From positions 1 through 51,897 of the forward strand of contig JAMCUF010000003.1 of NCBI GenBank assembly GCA_023381755.1: a DNA stretch of 51,897 nt, read 5' to 3'. Within the stretch, counting starts at the first letter, position 1. The number at the start of each line of letters is the position of its first letter. This document shows positions 39,273 through 50,348 of the stretch, piece by piece. The notes beneath the pieces are model-generated. The model ran no database searches, was not told where the DNA came from, and saw only the letters and a program-made list of their open reading frames with translations. The stretch is from Deltaproteobacteria bacterium. GTDB taxonomy: Bacteria; SZUA-79; Acidulodesulfobacterales; Acidulodesulfobacteraceae. The position numbers and the translations under genes are program-made.

Positions 39273-39536
39273 TTAATTTAACCGGCTTACCCTATAAGCA
39301 TAAACCTTTTGCAGAAAATTACCGAGGGCAGATATTTGAAGCTCGGCCGCCCTTTTTTTGGCGGCATTTTCCTCGCTGATCAGGGACTGCAGTCTTTTAA
39401 TGCTATTTATCAGGCTATTATCGAGAGGATTTTCCTTTAAGAGTTCTATATAAATGTAAATAGCCTCCTTGTAATAACCTTGAGACTCATAAATCTCGGC
39501 AAATGTTTTTGTTTTCGGTTCTATTTCTATTGCCAT
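39273..39536 (-). CDS. Small hypothetical protein, TPR-like
   Basis: KTFAEIYESQGYYKEAIYIYIELLKENPLDNSLINSIKRLQ. Confidence 0.65.
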   Translation of the reverse strand: MAIEIEPKTKTFAEIYESQGYYKEAIYIYIELLKENPLDNSLINSIKRLQSLISEENAAKKRAAELQISALGNFLQKVYAYRVSRLN

Positions 39537-39617
39537 AACGTATAATTTTTAACATATAATAACCACATCAGTCAAGGAAAATAAATAACCCAAATTGGAA
39601 TTTGGGAATGAAAAACT

Positions 39618-42413
39618 TTATAACTCCTCGATGACCGTTTCCTTAATCTTCCTAATATTTGATAAACCTTTAATCTTATGTCCCCCGTTATCTTTAACAT
39701 AAAAGGTATCAAAAGCCTTATTTCCCTGGGTCGTTATCTTCGAAGCAAAAATATTTATATCAAGCCTGTTAAAAATCATTCCAATGTCATATAATAAACC
39801 CTTTCTGTCCAATGCCTGAATTTCTATTACGGTAAATTCGTCGCTCAGATTATTATAAATCTCGACCGAATTTGAAACATGGGGGGCGCTCTTTTTAAAC
39901 AACCTTTCATTTTGCCTCTTTTTTTTAAACATATCGCGCAACAATTCCTTGCCGTTAAAAACATTAAAAAAGGTATTTCTGAATTTATGCCAATCTATTT
40001 TTCCATCAACCTTTTTATAAATATGGTTTACAAAAAAAGTGTCTATAAATTTTCCATCCTTCCTTGTGCTAATATCCGCACTCATTATATTAAAGTCAAA
40101 ATAGGAAAGCACGCCGGTTATATCCGAAAAAATGGTCTTTTTATCTTCTCCGCAAATAACTATTTCATAATAATCCTCCTCGACATGCGCTTTTGCCACA
40201 AAATTAAATCTATGCCTGCCGGTTATTTTAGAGAATAATTTTAAATGAAGAAGTATATCTTCCGGGCTTTCCCTCATTAAATACCTGCTAGCCGAATAAA
40301 ATTGACCGATATAATCAAAAATAAAGCTCTTTAGATCAGCCGCACCTATGCCTTTAAGGAAATTATAACCTTTCTTTCCGGTGAATTTTAATACATATTC
40401 ATATGCCCTGTTTATATAATATAAATCATCCCTGAAATATTCCTCGGAGTTCTTTAAAAACATTAAAGTCCTATCATATAGTTCCACTAAAAGCATCTTT
40501 CTCCATAAATTAAACCTTGTTTTAGAAACAGCCATAGAATCGCAGAAGCTGATTATAAACAAAAATTGTAAATGCCTTGCGTCTTTAACGGTATATGAAA
40601 TGGATTTAATTGTTGCAGGGTCGTGTATGTCCCTTCTTTCGGATGTCAATGGGAGTAAAAAGTGATTTAATACTAAAAAACATACATAATTTTGCGATTT
40701 TTCGTCAAAACCCAGTCTTTTTGCCACCTTTACGGCAATCTTAGAGCCTACATGTTCATGATGGGCAGAATACCCCTTTCCAATGTCGTGAAGAAGGAGC
40801 GAGAAATTTAAAATAAGTAAATCATCGCCATTTAAATGCTCAAATATCTCCTTTAAATCTTTATTAATTCTTAAATTCACCATATCTTCGAGATAACGGA
40901 TTCCGTTAAGGGAGTGCGCATCAACGGTATAGACATGATAGACGTCATTCGTCGAAAGCGAATCGATATTTTCAAATTCGGGGATTAATGCGCTTAAAAT
41001 TTTTGTTTCGTGCATGAGCAGCAAGGTTTGATAAACCCTTTTTCTTTTTTTAAGAAGATTAATAAAAAAACCCTTTGCGTAGTCGTCATTTTTTATTGAC
41101 TTTTTATGGATGGAACAGGCTATTTTCAACAGATTTACCGATTCGATATCAAGTCTTTCACCTGTTGCCTGATAAGCGTCCAATAGCCTGAAAATATTTT
41201 TGGCATCCGTTAAAAACATTTTCCTGCTTTTTATGCAAATTAAACCATTTTCAAAATATAAATTATCGCCAAGATTGACGCCCTTTTCAAGATTTAAATT
41301 ATAAAGCCGCCTTGACTTTTGAACTAAAATAACGGGTTTTATCAAAAAATTTATCACAAGTCTTGAAATAATATGTATATTCTTGGCATTAATATAATAA
41401 TCATGCATAAAATATTCAATCTTATTTAAAAATTTGCCATCTTTATAATAAAAGACTTGGGAGAGTTTTTCTTGAATATCGAATGTAAGCCTGTCCACCT
41501 TTTTTTGAGCTATTAAATGCATCATAACCCTAACCTTTAATATAAATTCTTTGCCGTTATAAAGATTTATAATATCTTTGGCATTTAAAGAACTGTCTAA
41601 TTGCATAAGTTTTAATGTCTTTTTTATTACATCTTCCCCGTCCCCGCTGCCATGCGCATTGCCGTTCCAATCCTTATTCCCATCCTTATTATTACCCGGA
41701 ATTCCGTTGCCATTGGATAAAATCTCACTTCCATAGCTTATTATATTTGGGTTATTGTGTAAAAAATTAAGGGGGGCAAAAGGTTTTTTTGCGATATAAT
41801 AAACCCACTCGCAAAACGAGTAATCTCTTAAGCCCCCAATCCCCTCTTTGACATCGGGCTCAAGAAGGAATATATCATTGTCAACCATAACATTGATTAA
41901 TCTTCTCCTCCTTAGACTCTTCATAAGTTCAACCAAAAAGACAGACTTTGCCTCTATCTTTTTAAACTCATTTTTAAACCCGTCGTATAATTCCTTGTTT
42001 CCTGTTATATACCTGGCGTTTATAAACGATGTGTATGTATTGAAATCGGCTCTCATTAAACCTATTGCTTCTTTAACGGTTCTAACGCTTTGAGCTAAAT
42101 CTACGGATGCGTCCCAAAAGAGATAGAAAAAATCCTTAAGCCTTTTGGCTATATCATCCTGATAAAGCCCGTCCCGCGTAATTACCATAATATCGACATC
42201 GGAATAAGGACATAGTTCGAGGTTGGAATAACTGCCGCCGGCTATAAGGCAAAAATCGCTTTGTGTTTTGATACCGGAGAATGCGCCCATAACGAGGGAG
42301 TCGAAGAGAAGAGATATTTTTTTTGTTGTATGAAAAGAGGAAAAATTAAGCAGGTCGTCCTTCAAGGATCTGTACTCCAGTGCAATTTTTTCTTTTAAGT
42401 CTTTTGGCGTCAA
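39618..42413 (-). CDS. glnD: [Protein-PII] uridylyltransferase (GlnD-like)
   Basis: GGSYSNLELCPYSDVDIMVI nucleotidyltransferase, LLHDIGKGYSAHHEHVGSKIA HD domain, two C-terminal ACT domains. Confidence 0.94.
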   Translation of the reverse strand: MTPKDLKEKIALEYRSLKDDLLNFSSFHTTKKISLLFDSLVMGAFSGIKTQSDFCLIAGGSYSNLELCPYSDVDIMVITRDGLYQDDIAKRLKDFFYLFWDASVDLAQSVRTVKEAIGLMRADFNTYTSFINARYITGNKELYDGFKNEFKKIEAKSVFLVELMKSLRRRRLINVMVDNDIFLLEPDVKEGIGGLRDYSFCEWVYYIAKKPFAPLNFLHNNPNIISYGSEILSNGNGIPGNNKDGNKDWNGNAHGSGDGEDVIKKTLKLMQLDSSLNAKDIINLYNGKEFILKVRVMMHLIAQKKVDRLTFDIQEKLSQVFYYKDGKFLNKIEYFMHDYYINAKNIHIISRLVINFLIKPVILVQKSRRLYNLNLEKGVNLGDNLYFENGLICIKSRKMFLTDAKNIFRLLDAYQATGERLDIESVNLLKIACSIHKKSIKNDDYAKGFFINLLKKRKRVYQTLLLMHETKILSALIPEFENIDSLSTNDVYHVYTVDAHSLNGIRYLEDMVNLRINKDLKEIFEHLNGDDLLILNFSLLLHDIGKGYSAHHEHVGSKIAVKVAKRLGFDEKSQNYVCFLVLNHFLLPLTSERRDIHDPATIKSISYTVKDARHLQFLFIISFCDSMAVSKTRFNLWRKMLLVELYDRTLMFLKNSEEYFRDDLYYINRAYEYVLKFTGKKGYNFLKGIGAADLKSFIFDYIGQFYSASRYLMRESPEDILLHLKLFSKITGRHRFNFVAKAHVEEDYYEIVICGEDKKTIFSDITGVLSYFDFNIMSADISTRKDGKFIDTFFVNHIYKKVDGKIDWHKFRNTFFNVFNGKELLRDMFKKKRQNERLFKKSAPHVSNSVEIYNNLSDEFTVIEIQALDRKGLLYDIGMIFNRLDINIFASKITTQGNKAFDTFYVKDNGGHKIKGLSNIRKIKETVIEEL

Positions 42414-42425
42414 GCCTTAACCCCC

Positions 42426-43367
42426 TTAGTTATTATTTCTTGGATGAAACTTGGAATGCTGCGTTTTTAAATAGGATATGTCCGTATGGGTGTAAATTTC
42501 CGTTGTGGATATGCTTGAGTGACCCAGCATCTGCTGAATAGACCGTAAATCCGCCCCGCCTTCAAGGAGGTGTGTGGCAAATGTATGCCTTAACATATGG
42601 GGGGTAATATTTTTATCCATGTTTGCCAAGAACGCCGCTTTTTTGACAATCTTCCATAGCCCCTGCCTTGTAAACGGAAGCCCTTTTTTGGTGATAAATA
42701 AATAACTTTTGCCTGATTTTTCATATTGCCGCCTTAACGGCAAATAGCTTTTTAAAACCTCTTTAAAGGGAATCCCGAACGGAACGATTCTCTCTTTAGA
42801 ACCCTTACCGCGCACCCTTATAAAATTCATATCCAGATTAAAATTTTCGAGTTTTATCCCCGCTAACTCGGAAATCCTTAAACCGCTTGAATATAAAAGC
42901 TCCAGAATCGTTTTATTCCTTGCATTTTCAAAATTCGGACCTCCCTTTGTTTTATTCCCACCACTTTTATCATTTTTAAAATTAACGTTTAAAATCCGCT
43001 TAACCTCATCCTTAGTGAGAAACCCGGGCAATTTTTTGGCAACAAAGGGATATTCTATATCCCTAAAAAAAAATTCGGCGATTTTCTTATTTTTATACAA
43101 AAACCTATAAAACCCCCTGACGGAAGAATAAAATCTAGCCCTCGTTTTCCCGCTTAAATTATTTTCCGCCAAATACCCCAAGAAATCCTGAAAAAATAAA
43201 GGGGATACAATTTTAAAATCTATACCCTTTTCTGCGGCATACTTATGGAACTTCATCAAATCCAGATGATATGACGAAACAGTATTGGGGCTTAGCCCCT
43301 TTTCTACTTTGAGGTATGAAATATACGAGTCAATTTCTCTTTCCAATTCATTAATTTGTATTGCCAT
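42426..43367 (-). CDS. Xer-type tyrosine recombinase
   Basis: LLYSSGLRISELAGI, HMLRHTFATHLLEGGADLRSIQQMLGHSSISTTEIYTHTD (R-HxxR-H-Y). Confidence 0.94.
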   Translation of the reverse strand: MAIQINELEREIDSYISYLKVEKGLSPNTVSSYHLDLMKFHKYAAEKGIDFKIVSPLFFQDFLGYLAENNLSGKTRARFYSSVRGFYRFLYKNKKIAEFFFRDIEYPFVAKKLPGFLTKDEVKRILNVNFKNDKSGGNKTKGGPNFENARNKTILELLYSSGLRISELAGIKLENFNLDMNFIRVRGKGSKERIVPFGIPFKEVLKSYLPLRRQYEKSGKSYLFITKKGLPFTRQGLWKIVKKAAFLANMDKNITPHMLRHTFATHLLEGGADLRSIQQMLGHSSISTTEIYTHTDISYLKTQHSKFHPRNNN

Positions 43368-43481
43368 TATTGTATTGCCATTATCGCGCTTTCAGTTCCC
43401 CGGTTCGCCGCTGCCTACACACCAAAATCTTCTTAATTTGACATCCCCTTTAATTTATTCAAAATATTTATTATCTAATAT

Positions 43482-44594
43482 TTAATTTGTAAGCATAAGC
43501 TTCTTTAAAAATTCGCCTAAATATTCAAAGTCAAGTTCCTTAAAAATAAAGCTGCCGATATCTTTTACGAGAACGCATTTAATTAGCCTGTTATTCACTT
43601 TTTTATCGAGTTTCATTGCGTTAATGTACTTTAAGGGGTCAAAATTTGGAATTTTAACGGGAAGACCCGAATTTTTAATAAGCGTTTTAATTCTATTTAC
43701 GGTTTCGCCTGCACAAAAACCCAAATCTTCAGAAACCATCGAAGCAAAAACCATTCCGATTGCCATTGCCTCTCCATGTTTTATATCCTCATAATTATAT
43801 AATGTTTCGATAGCGTGTCCAAGGCTATGGCCAAAATTAAGCGCCGAACGGAATCCGGCCTCTTCCTCGTCATTTTTTACCACATCCGCCTTAATACTGC
43901 ACGACCTTTCAATAATATGCATAAGACTGTCTTTGTCATAAGAAAGGACCTTCTTATAATTATTTTCAAGATATAAAAAAAGTTCGCTATCAAGTATCGC
44001 GCCATATTTAATAACCTCTGCAAACCCATTGACGAGCTCTCTGACGCCAAGGCTTTCAAGCAAATCCACATCTATTAAAACAGCCCTGGGCTGATAAAAT
44101 GCTCCGACCAAATTTTTCCCTTCCGGGCGGTTTATGCCTGTTTTTCCTCCAACGCTTGAATCCACATCGGCAAGAAGCGTAGTTGGGATTTGTATAAAAT
44201 TTATGCCCCTTAAATAGGTAGCGGCTGCAAACCCTGCCAGATCCCCTATAACGCCGCCGCCGAAGGCTATTATAAAATCAGACCTTTCAATCCTGCTCTC
44301 AATTAATTCATCGTAAATACGGGAAAGGTATTCAAGACTCTTTGCAGCTTCGCCATCCGGCAGGGTAAAAATTACCGGTTTAATACCCGCATTTTTCAAA
44401 AAACCTGTAATAAGTTGTCCGTATAAACCGGAAACCGTTGCGCAGGTTATAACGAATGCGCGGTCTTTTAAGCCTGCCGATTTCAAGGCACCTATAATTT
44501 CATCGCCGGCTTTTGCATTGATAATCCCTGAACCTACTAAAATATCGTAACTGCTATCTTTGGCCGAACTGCTTAAATCTACCCTTATTTTCAT
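43482..44594 (-). CDS. aroB: 3-dehydroquinate synthase (ATG at 44594 preferred over 44630)
   Basis: FGGGVIGDLAGFAAATYLRGINFIQIPTTLLADVDSSVGGKTGIN, NFGHSLGHAIE. Confidence 0.95.
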   Translation of the reverse strand: MKIRVDLSSSAKDSSYDILVGSGIINAKAGDEIIGALKSAGLKDRAFVITCATVSGLYGQLITGFLKNAGIKPVIFTLPDGEAAKSLEYLSRIYDELIESRIERSDFIIAFGGGVIGDLAGFAAATYLRGINFIQIPTTLLADVDSSVGGKTGINRPEGKNLVGAFYQPRAVLIDVDLLESLGVRELVNGFAEVIKYGAILDSELFLYLENNYKKVLSYDKDSLMHIIERSCSIKADVVKNDEEEAGFRSALNFGHSLGHAIETLYNYEDIKHGEAMAIGMVFASMVSEDLGFCAGETVNRIKTLIKNSGLPVKIPNFDPLKYINAMKLDKKVNNRLIKCVLVKDIGSFIFKELDFEYLGEFLKKLMLTN

Positions 44595-44931
44595 GTTTAT
44601 GCCCTTATTTTCATGTTTACTTATTGCCATGTGTAAAGGATAATTTACCCGTTTTTATCTGTAATATTGACCCACGCCCTTCCGCCGCCCATTGCCGCAT
44701 ATGTATATAATTATGTATTATTTGCACATATATCTCAAGTATTTTTAATTTGAACTCGCCGGTTGCCAAGTTGCCGGAATAATAATATGCCAAGGCATAA
44801 ATTTAAAAAACCCCTTATTGTCCTTATTGTATTTAATTTTTAACCTTTACGGCTTTTTACCGAATCCTTGCAATAAATCCTTGCAATTCGGCAATTTCTT
44901 CCGGGGTGGATGCACGAATAGGCGCGTGGTA

Positions 44932-44960
44932 TTGACAATATCAGTACATTATGATATATC
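44932..44960 (+). promoter_or_regulatory. Putative sigma70-like promoter of the GGDEF/EAL gene
   Basis: TTGACA (44932-44937), 17-nt spacer, TATATC (44955-44960). Confidence 0.4.
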
Positions 44961-45010
44961 AATTACTTGGTAATTCATAACTAAAAAGTTTATTAAAATT
45001 ATTTTACAAG

Positions 45011-48000
45011 GTGAACGCAATGAACTTTCGGTTAGCCGTGTGTCCCCACGATACACAAAAAGGCATAAAAGGATGGAAAATCTTTTCCGAGGTTTTAAGC
45101 AAAAAATTCAATTTGGAATTTACGTTTCTGCCTTTTAAGGATTTAAAGGAAGAAGAAAAAAAATTAGAAAAAGAAGAATATCACTTAGTTTACGCAAATC
45201 CTGTCGTTTCACCTTTGCTGCACCAAAAAGGATACAAGCCTCTGGCAAAATTTAAAGGACAAAAAGACATTATTCTGCTGATAGGAAGGAGCGGGGCCAT
45301 AAAAAAGGGCAAAGAAGTTATAAAGGTTTCCGCGCCCATCCTTAAGCATTCCCTTCTCGGGCTTTTGCATGTTCACGACGAATTTCAGAATATCCAAATC
45401 GATTATACCGGCGGTTTCCTTGAAACTTTTAGAAAAGTAAAGGAGGGTATTTCGGATATGGGAATAATCTACAAAAACACTTTCGAAGACATCGAGGAGA
45501 AGGACGGCATTGAAGTTTTAGAGGAAGTTCCTTTGTCGATAAGTCATATTTTTATGGTTCATCCGGCATTATTGGATAAAATAAAATATAAATTTTTTGA
45601 ACTTGATGATGAGGTTAAAAAGATTTTCGGCAATGACGGCCTTGAAACAGCCGGTGAAGGGGATATCGAACCCCTTATCGGCTTGTCGGCCCGTCTCGAT
45701 AATATGTTTAAGGCCCTCCAAAATAAAGACATTGCCAAGGCGATACTTACCGCTCCATCGATAGCGGTTTTTATCTGTCGGGAAAGAACAGTTTATGCGA
45801 ACAATTTTGCCATCCGGCTAACCGGATACTCCTTAGGAGAGTTAAAAAATATGGGTATTGAGGAATTTGTCGCTAATCCCGATGAACAAAAGAAAGTCAA
45901 AGAGATGCTCCAAAGAAGGCTTAACGGGGAATATTTTGAATTAGTTAATAACGAAATAAAATTTAATAAAAAAGACGGCGGGACATTTTGGGCTCTTGTA
46001 TTTTCAAGTACTATTTTTTTCGACGGACAGCATTCCGGATTGGTAATTTTCGTTGATATCACAAAAAGAAAAAGACTGGAAAATCTTTACGCAATTATAG
46101 GAGAAGTAAATACCCTCATAAAAACACCTGCTTTTGAAGAAGAACTTTTTGATAAGCTATGTGGAATCTTGCTGGACAATATGGACCTGAGGTTTGTGTG
46201 GATTGGCGAGCCCGACAAAAATGGTAAAACTATAAAACCTGTATGTTCCCGCGGTTTTGAGGATGAATATCTGTCTAAAATAAAAATATCTTTAGACCCG
46301 TCTGTTCCGGAAGGAATGGATCCTGCGGCAGCTGCGCTAAGGGAAGGTAAAATAGCGATAAATCAAGATTCAAGGGCAAACCAGGACAGCGCTCCCTGGA
46401 AGAATGAACGGTTAAAAAGAGGATATCTTTCCTCCTGCGCTATACCTGTGGAAAAAGACGGAAAAACTGCTTTTGTTTTGAATCTATACTCCCTTGAACC
46501 GCACTTTTTCGAAGAAGAAAACATGGAAATACTTGAAAAATTGCAAAAAGATCTAAGTTTTATCATCGATAAATTAAGCGAAATAAGACAAAGCATTATA
46601 ATAAGCGAAGCGCTAAAAAATTCCGATGAATGGTTGATGGTAACGGATGAAAACGCGAATGTTATCTTTGCCAATAATGCCGTTTGCGATATGAGCGGTT
46701 ATTCGATAGAAGAGCTTATCGGCAGCAATGCAAGAATTTTTAAATCCGGTTACCAGGATAAATATATTTACAGAAAACTCCGTAAAGCAATGCTATCCGG
46801 CAAAGTTTTCTCGGGCATATTTGCAAACAGAAAGAAAAACGGGGAAGTATTTTATCTGCAAAATAAGATTATTCCTGTCGAGCTTTCGAGCGCCGCAAAA
46901 GGATTTGTGAGTGTTGGAAGGAATATAACGGAAAAAATGGAACTTACATCGAAGATTGAAAAGGCAAAATTTTATGATATCCTGACCGGTCTTTTAAACT
47001 TTAACGGCTTTTCTTTTAAAGTCTCTGAAATTCTTAAAAATACAAATAAAACATATATGTTAATTATAGCCGATATTCATAATCTAACTTACATAAACCA
47101 GGTTTATGGGCTTACCGCAGGAGACGACGTTCTTAAAAGGGTTGGCCGGCTTTTGAAGGAACGCTTCAGGGATGACGATATAGTTGCTAAAATAGGCGGC
47201 GACGAATTCGGCATATTTTTACAAACAATTAAGAAAAAAGAAGATACTTTCGCCATAAAAGATAAATTATCCGGCATTTTTGATAAACCTGCGGAAATTG
47301 AAAGAAAAAATATTTCAGTCTCTATAAATGCCGGCGTAACAGTATTTCCCGATGACGGAATTGATTTCCAAACCCTTTATGGGCACGCAAGCACAGCACT
47401 TTCGAATGCAAAAAAAGAAGGGTCCGCGGAAATAGAATTTTTCAATCCCGCAATGGAAAAAAAGGCAAGGAACTTTGTCAAGATAGAAACCCTGGTCGAA
47501 AAGGCTATAAAAGAAAATCTCTTTGTATTTTATTATCAGCCTTATTTTAATACGCAAGATTTGTCTCTTGCCGGTTTCGAATCTTTAGCCAGATTGAAAG
47601 ACAAAAAAGGCAAAATTTACAGCCCCGCGGTATTTATCGATTATCTCGAGAATAGCATTTATTTAAAATCCTTTGAAGAGTTAGCATTAGAAAATGTTTT
47701 ACAAAAAATAAAAGAATGGGATGCCGACATATCTTTAAATATCTCGGCAAAAAGCTTTAAAAGAACTGTCTTTATGAAAAACATATTGGATATCTCTTCG
47801 TCATGCAACAATCGCTTAACAATAGAAATAACGGAAAGAGTCCTCATGGAAGACATAGAAAAAACGAAATATGTGCTGAACCAATTAATAACTGCCAGAA
47901 GAAAATGCGGAAAAGAACGCATGCATAAAAATCCTCTTAAGATTGCAATTGATGACTTCGGCACCGGATACTCATCCTTGTTTTACTTAAAAGACTTGCC

Positions 48001-48244
48001 TGTCAATATCCTTAAAATAGATATACCTTTTATAAGGGATGTAACAAAAGGACCTAAGGAGCTGGCGTTAGTGGAAACGATTATCGAACTTACACATAAA
48101 TTGGGAATAAAAACGGTAGCTGAAGGCGTAGAAACCCGGGAGCAGCTCGAACTTCTAAGAAAATTAGGCTGCGATATGGTTCAGGGATTTTTGCTTGCTA
48201 AGCCGATGCCTGGAGAAGAGGTATTAAAATTTTTAAACAGGTAA
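45011..48244 (+). CDS. PhnD-like sensor fused to PAS-GAF-PAS-GGDEF-EAL
   Basis: [26 protein letters not shown]... PhnD-like N-terminus; [22 protein letters not shown]...[13 protein letters not shown]...VAEGVET...[14 protein letters not shown] at 45020 is an alternative start. Confidence 0.92.
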   Translation: MNAMNFRLAVCPHDTQKGIKGWKIFSEVLSKKFNLEFTFLPFKDLKEEEKKLEKEEYHLVYANPVVSPLLHQKGYKPLAKFKGQKDIILLIGRSGAIKKGKEVIKVSAPILKHSLLGLLHVHDEFQNIQIDYTGGFLETFRKVKEGISDMGIIYKNTFEDIEEKDGIEVLEEVPLSISHIFMVHPALLDKIKYKFFELDDEVKKIFGNDGLETAGEGDIEPLIGLSARLDNMFKALQNKDIAKAILTAPSIAVFICRERTVYANNFAIRLTGYSLGELKNMGIEEFVANPDEQKKVKEMLQRRLNGEYFELVNNEIKFNKKDGGTFWALVFSSTIFFDGQHSGLVIFVDITKRKRLENLYAIIGEVNTLIKTPAFEEELFDKLCGILLDNMDLRFVWIGEPDKNGKTIKPVCSRGFEDEYLSKIKISLDPSVPEGMDPAAAALREGKIAINQDSRANQDSAPWKNERLKRGYLSSCAIPVEKDGKTAFVLNLYSLEPHFFEEENMEILEKLQKDLSFIIDKLSEIRQSIIISEALKNSDEWLMVTDENANVIFANNAVCDMSGYSIEELIGSNARIFKSGYQDKYIYRKLRKAMLSGKVFSGIFANRKKNGEVFYLQNKIIPVELSSAAKGFVSVGRNITEKMELTSKIEKAKFYDILTGLLNFNGFSFKVSEILKNTNKTYMLIIADIHNLTYINQVYGLTAGDDVLKRVGRLLKERFRDDDIVAKIGGDEFGIFLQTIKKKEDTFAIKDKLSGIFDKPAEIERKNISVSINAGVTVFPDDGIDFQTLYGHASTALSNAKKEGSAEIEFFNPAMEKKARNFVKIETLVEKAIKENLFVFYYQPYFNTQDLSLAGFESLARLKDKKGKIYSPAVFIDYLENSIYLKSFEELALENVLQKIKEWDADISLNISAKSFKRTVFMKNILDISSSCNNRLTIEITERVLMEDIEKTKYVLNQLITARRKCGKERMHKNPLKIAIDDFGTGYSSLFYLKDLPVNILKIDIPFIRDVTKGPKELALVETIIELTHKLGIKTVAEGVETREQLELLRKLGCDMVQGFLLAKPMPGEEVLKFLNR

Positions 48245-49489
48245 AAGATTGCTCGGCGGCACAAAGCTGCCGTCAAACGCTACTTTCGGAATCTCGCGTT
48301 TAATTAATCGTTCAATGTCTTTGAGATACTGAAGTTCTCCATTGTCTACTAATGAAATTGCCACGCCACTGCTGCCCGCACGTCCGGTACGCCCGATGCG
48401 ATGCACGTAATCTTTTGGCACATTCGGCAATTCAAAATTTACAACATGCGGCAGCCGATCGATGTCTAATCCTCGCGCGGCGATATCTGTCGCAACCAGC
48501 ACTAACAATGAGCCATTCTTGAATTGTGCCAATGCCTTGGTGCGTGCGGGTTGGCTCTTGTTGCTGTGTATGGCAGCAGATGAAATGCCATCCGCAATCA
48601 GCTTTTTAGCCAGCCTATCAGCGCCATGTTTGGTGCGGGTGAATACCAGCACCTGCTTCCAGTTGTGATACTTGATTAAATGCGAGATCAGGTGGCTCTT
48701 GAAGCGTTGCGGCACCAGATGTACCCTTTGCTCCACCAGTTCCGACACGGCGTTGCGGTGCGCCACTTCCACGAAGCCGGGGTTGTGCAACAGTCCAGCT
48801 GCAAGGGTTTTAATTTCGTCGGATAAAGTGGCCGAGAATAATAAATTCTGGCGTTGCTTGGGCAGTAGCGCGAGGATTTTTTTGATGTCGCGAATGAAGC
48901 CCATGTCAAGCATACGATCCGCTTCGTCCAGCACCAGAATTTCGATGCTGGACAAATTCAATGTTTTTTGCCTGACGACGTGATCGAGTAATCGCCCAGG
49001 CGTGGCCACGAGTATGTCCAGATACCCGCGCAATGCCCTCATCTGAAAATTGATGCTCACGCCGCCGAACATCACCATGGATTTCAGCGAAAGATATTTG
49101 CCGTAATTTTGCACCGACTCTTCTACTTGAGCAGCAAGTTCACGCGTCGGGGTAAGAATCAAACAGCGTGGATGACCGGGACGCGAATTTGCAGCTGGTT
49201 TTTCGGCAAGCAGGTGCAATATCGGAAGTGTAAAAGCGGCAGTCTTGCCCGTGCCGGTCTGAGCGCCTGCCAGCAAATCGCCACCGGCCAATACCAGCGG
49301 AATCGCTTGCGCTTGAATCGGGGTGGATATGGTGTAACCCGCGTCAGCAATGGCGCGCATTAAAGGTTGTGCCAGATTTAAACTGGCAAAAATAGTTTCA
49401 TTATTAGACAAAGCTGTTTCCTCTTTAGCTACTTCAAATACTGTCTTTGCTTTCAATTTTGAGTCGTAATTTTTGCTCTTCTTAAACAT
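48233..49489 (-). CDS. RhlE-type DEAD-box RNA helicase (ATG at 49489 preferred over 49540)
   Basis: [66 protein letters not shown]. Confidence 0.95.
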   Translation of the reverse strand: MFKKSKNYDSKLKAKTVFEVAKEETALSNNETIFASLNLAQPLMRAIADAGYTISTPIQAQAIPLVLAGGDLLAGAQTGTGKTAAFTLPILHLLAEKPAANSRPGHPRCLILTPTRELAAQVEESVQNYGKYLSLKSMVMFGGVSINFQMRALRGYLDILVATPGRLLDHVVRQKTLNLSSIEILVLDEADRMLDMGFIRDIKKILALLPKQRQNLLFSATLSDEIKTLAAGLLHNPGFVEVAHRNAVSELVEQRVHLVPQRFKSHLISHLIKYHNWKQVLVFTRTKHGADRLAKKLIADGISSAAIHSNKSQPARTKALAQFKNGSLLVLVATDIAARGLDIDRLPHVVNFELPNVPKDYVHRIGRTGRAGSSGVAISLVDNGELQYLKDIERLIKREIPKVAFDGSFVPPSNLLPV

Positions 49490-49752
49490 TTTTTTTATAC
49501 CCCCATTATGATTTGAACAAATCATTATACGCCTTAACACCGTGTTTAGTTATCAAGGAGTATTATAATTATAAATTAGTCCATATTTTTTAATTGGACC
49601 GAGCGAAATTTTTTATGATCGGACGGCAAGACCCCAAAGCGGGCGGCGGCGAGCTTAGATTTATATTATTAAAATTTACGTATTTTCTCAATTACAACTT
49701 TTCGTAAAGAGCGTCATAATTCCACTGCAAATTATCTTTTTTTCTATTAATT

Positions 49753-49914
49753 TTAATGTTTCCATATAATTTTCCCTCTGTTATTTAATTTTATTATAAA
49801 ATAGTCCGTAAGTACAAAACCGGCGTTATCTTCTATTTCTTTATATATTACGACTAAATATTTTAAATATTTGAACGGTTGTCCGACCTGCTTTTCTAAT
49901 TGGAAGCGGTGAGG
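49753..49914 (-). pseudogene. 5'-truncated small toxin/DUF4258-like relic
   Basis: Open frame PHRFQLEKQVGQPFKYLKYLVVIYKEIEDNAGFVLTDYFIIKLNNRGKIIWKH* without plausible start. Confidence 0.4.
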
Positions 49915-50090
49915 TCAAAAAAGAAGGGTCATTTAGACATAATTTGGATACAGACTGAAACTTAATTACTACATCGCTTTGTCTATCAAAAAAAAGCGAA
50001 ACATGGCATCTGGTTTCCCCATACCATAATAATGAAAGTAAATTTGTTTCAATAATGTAGTAATTTAGTTAATTTAAACTATACTATATT

Positions 50091-50246
50091 TTATGCGATA
50101 CTGTCAAGAATTTTGTGTAAAAATTTAACTGAATTTGTTCTTTCTTCAAGAACGTCTATTTTATTCTTGATTTCTCTTAAGTCAGGAACAATTAGCTCCT
50201 GAATAACCTTTCTTATGGCGTTTTCTCTAATACTTTCGGCGGACAT
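50091..50246 (-). CDS. Small coiled-coil hypothetical protein (51 aa, missed by ORF track)
   Basis: MSAESIRENAIRKVIQELIVPDLREIKNKIDVLEERTNSVKFLHKILDSIA*, preceded by AAGGGG Shine-Dalgarno. Confidence 0.6.
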   Translation of the reverse strand: MSAESIRENAIRKVIQELIVPDLREIKNKIDVLEERTNSVKFLHKILDSIA

Positions 50247-50348
50247 TTTAAACCCCTTAATAAAATAAATTAACCAATAGTATTATTATATACTAAAGTT
50301 TTTAAAAAATAATAAAGACTTTTCTTTAGTCTTGCAAGAATATTGATA

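Noticed and set aside
42426-43367. Tyrosine recombinase as evidence of an integrated element
   Set aside because: Sequence and setting (between glnD and aroB, with housekeeping neighbours) fit a chromosomal XerC/XerD; no att sites or cargo seen.
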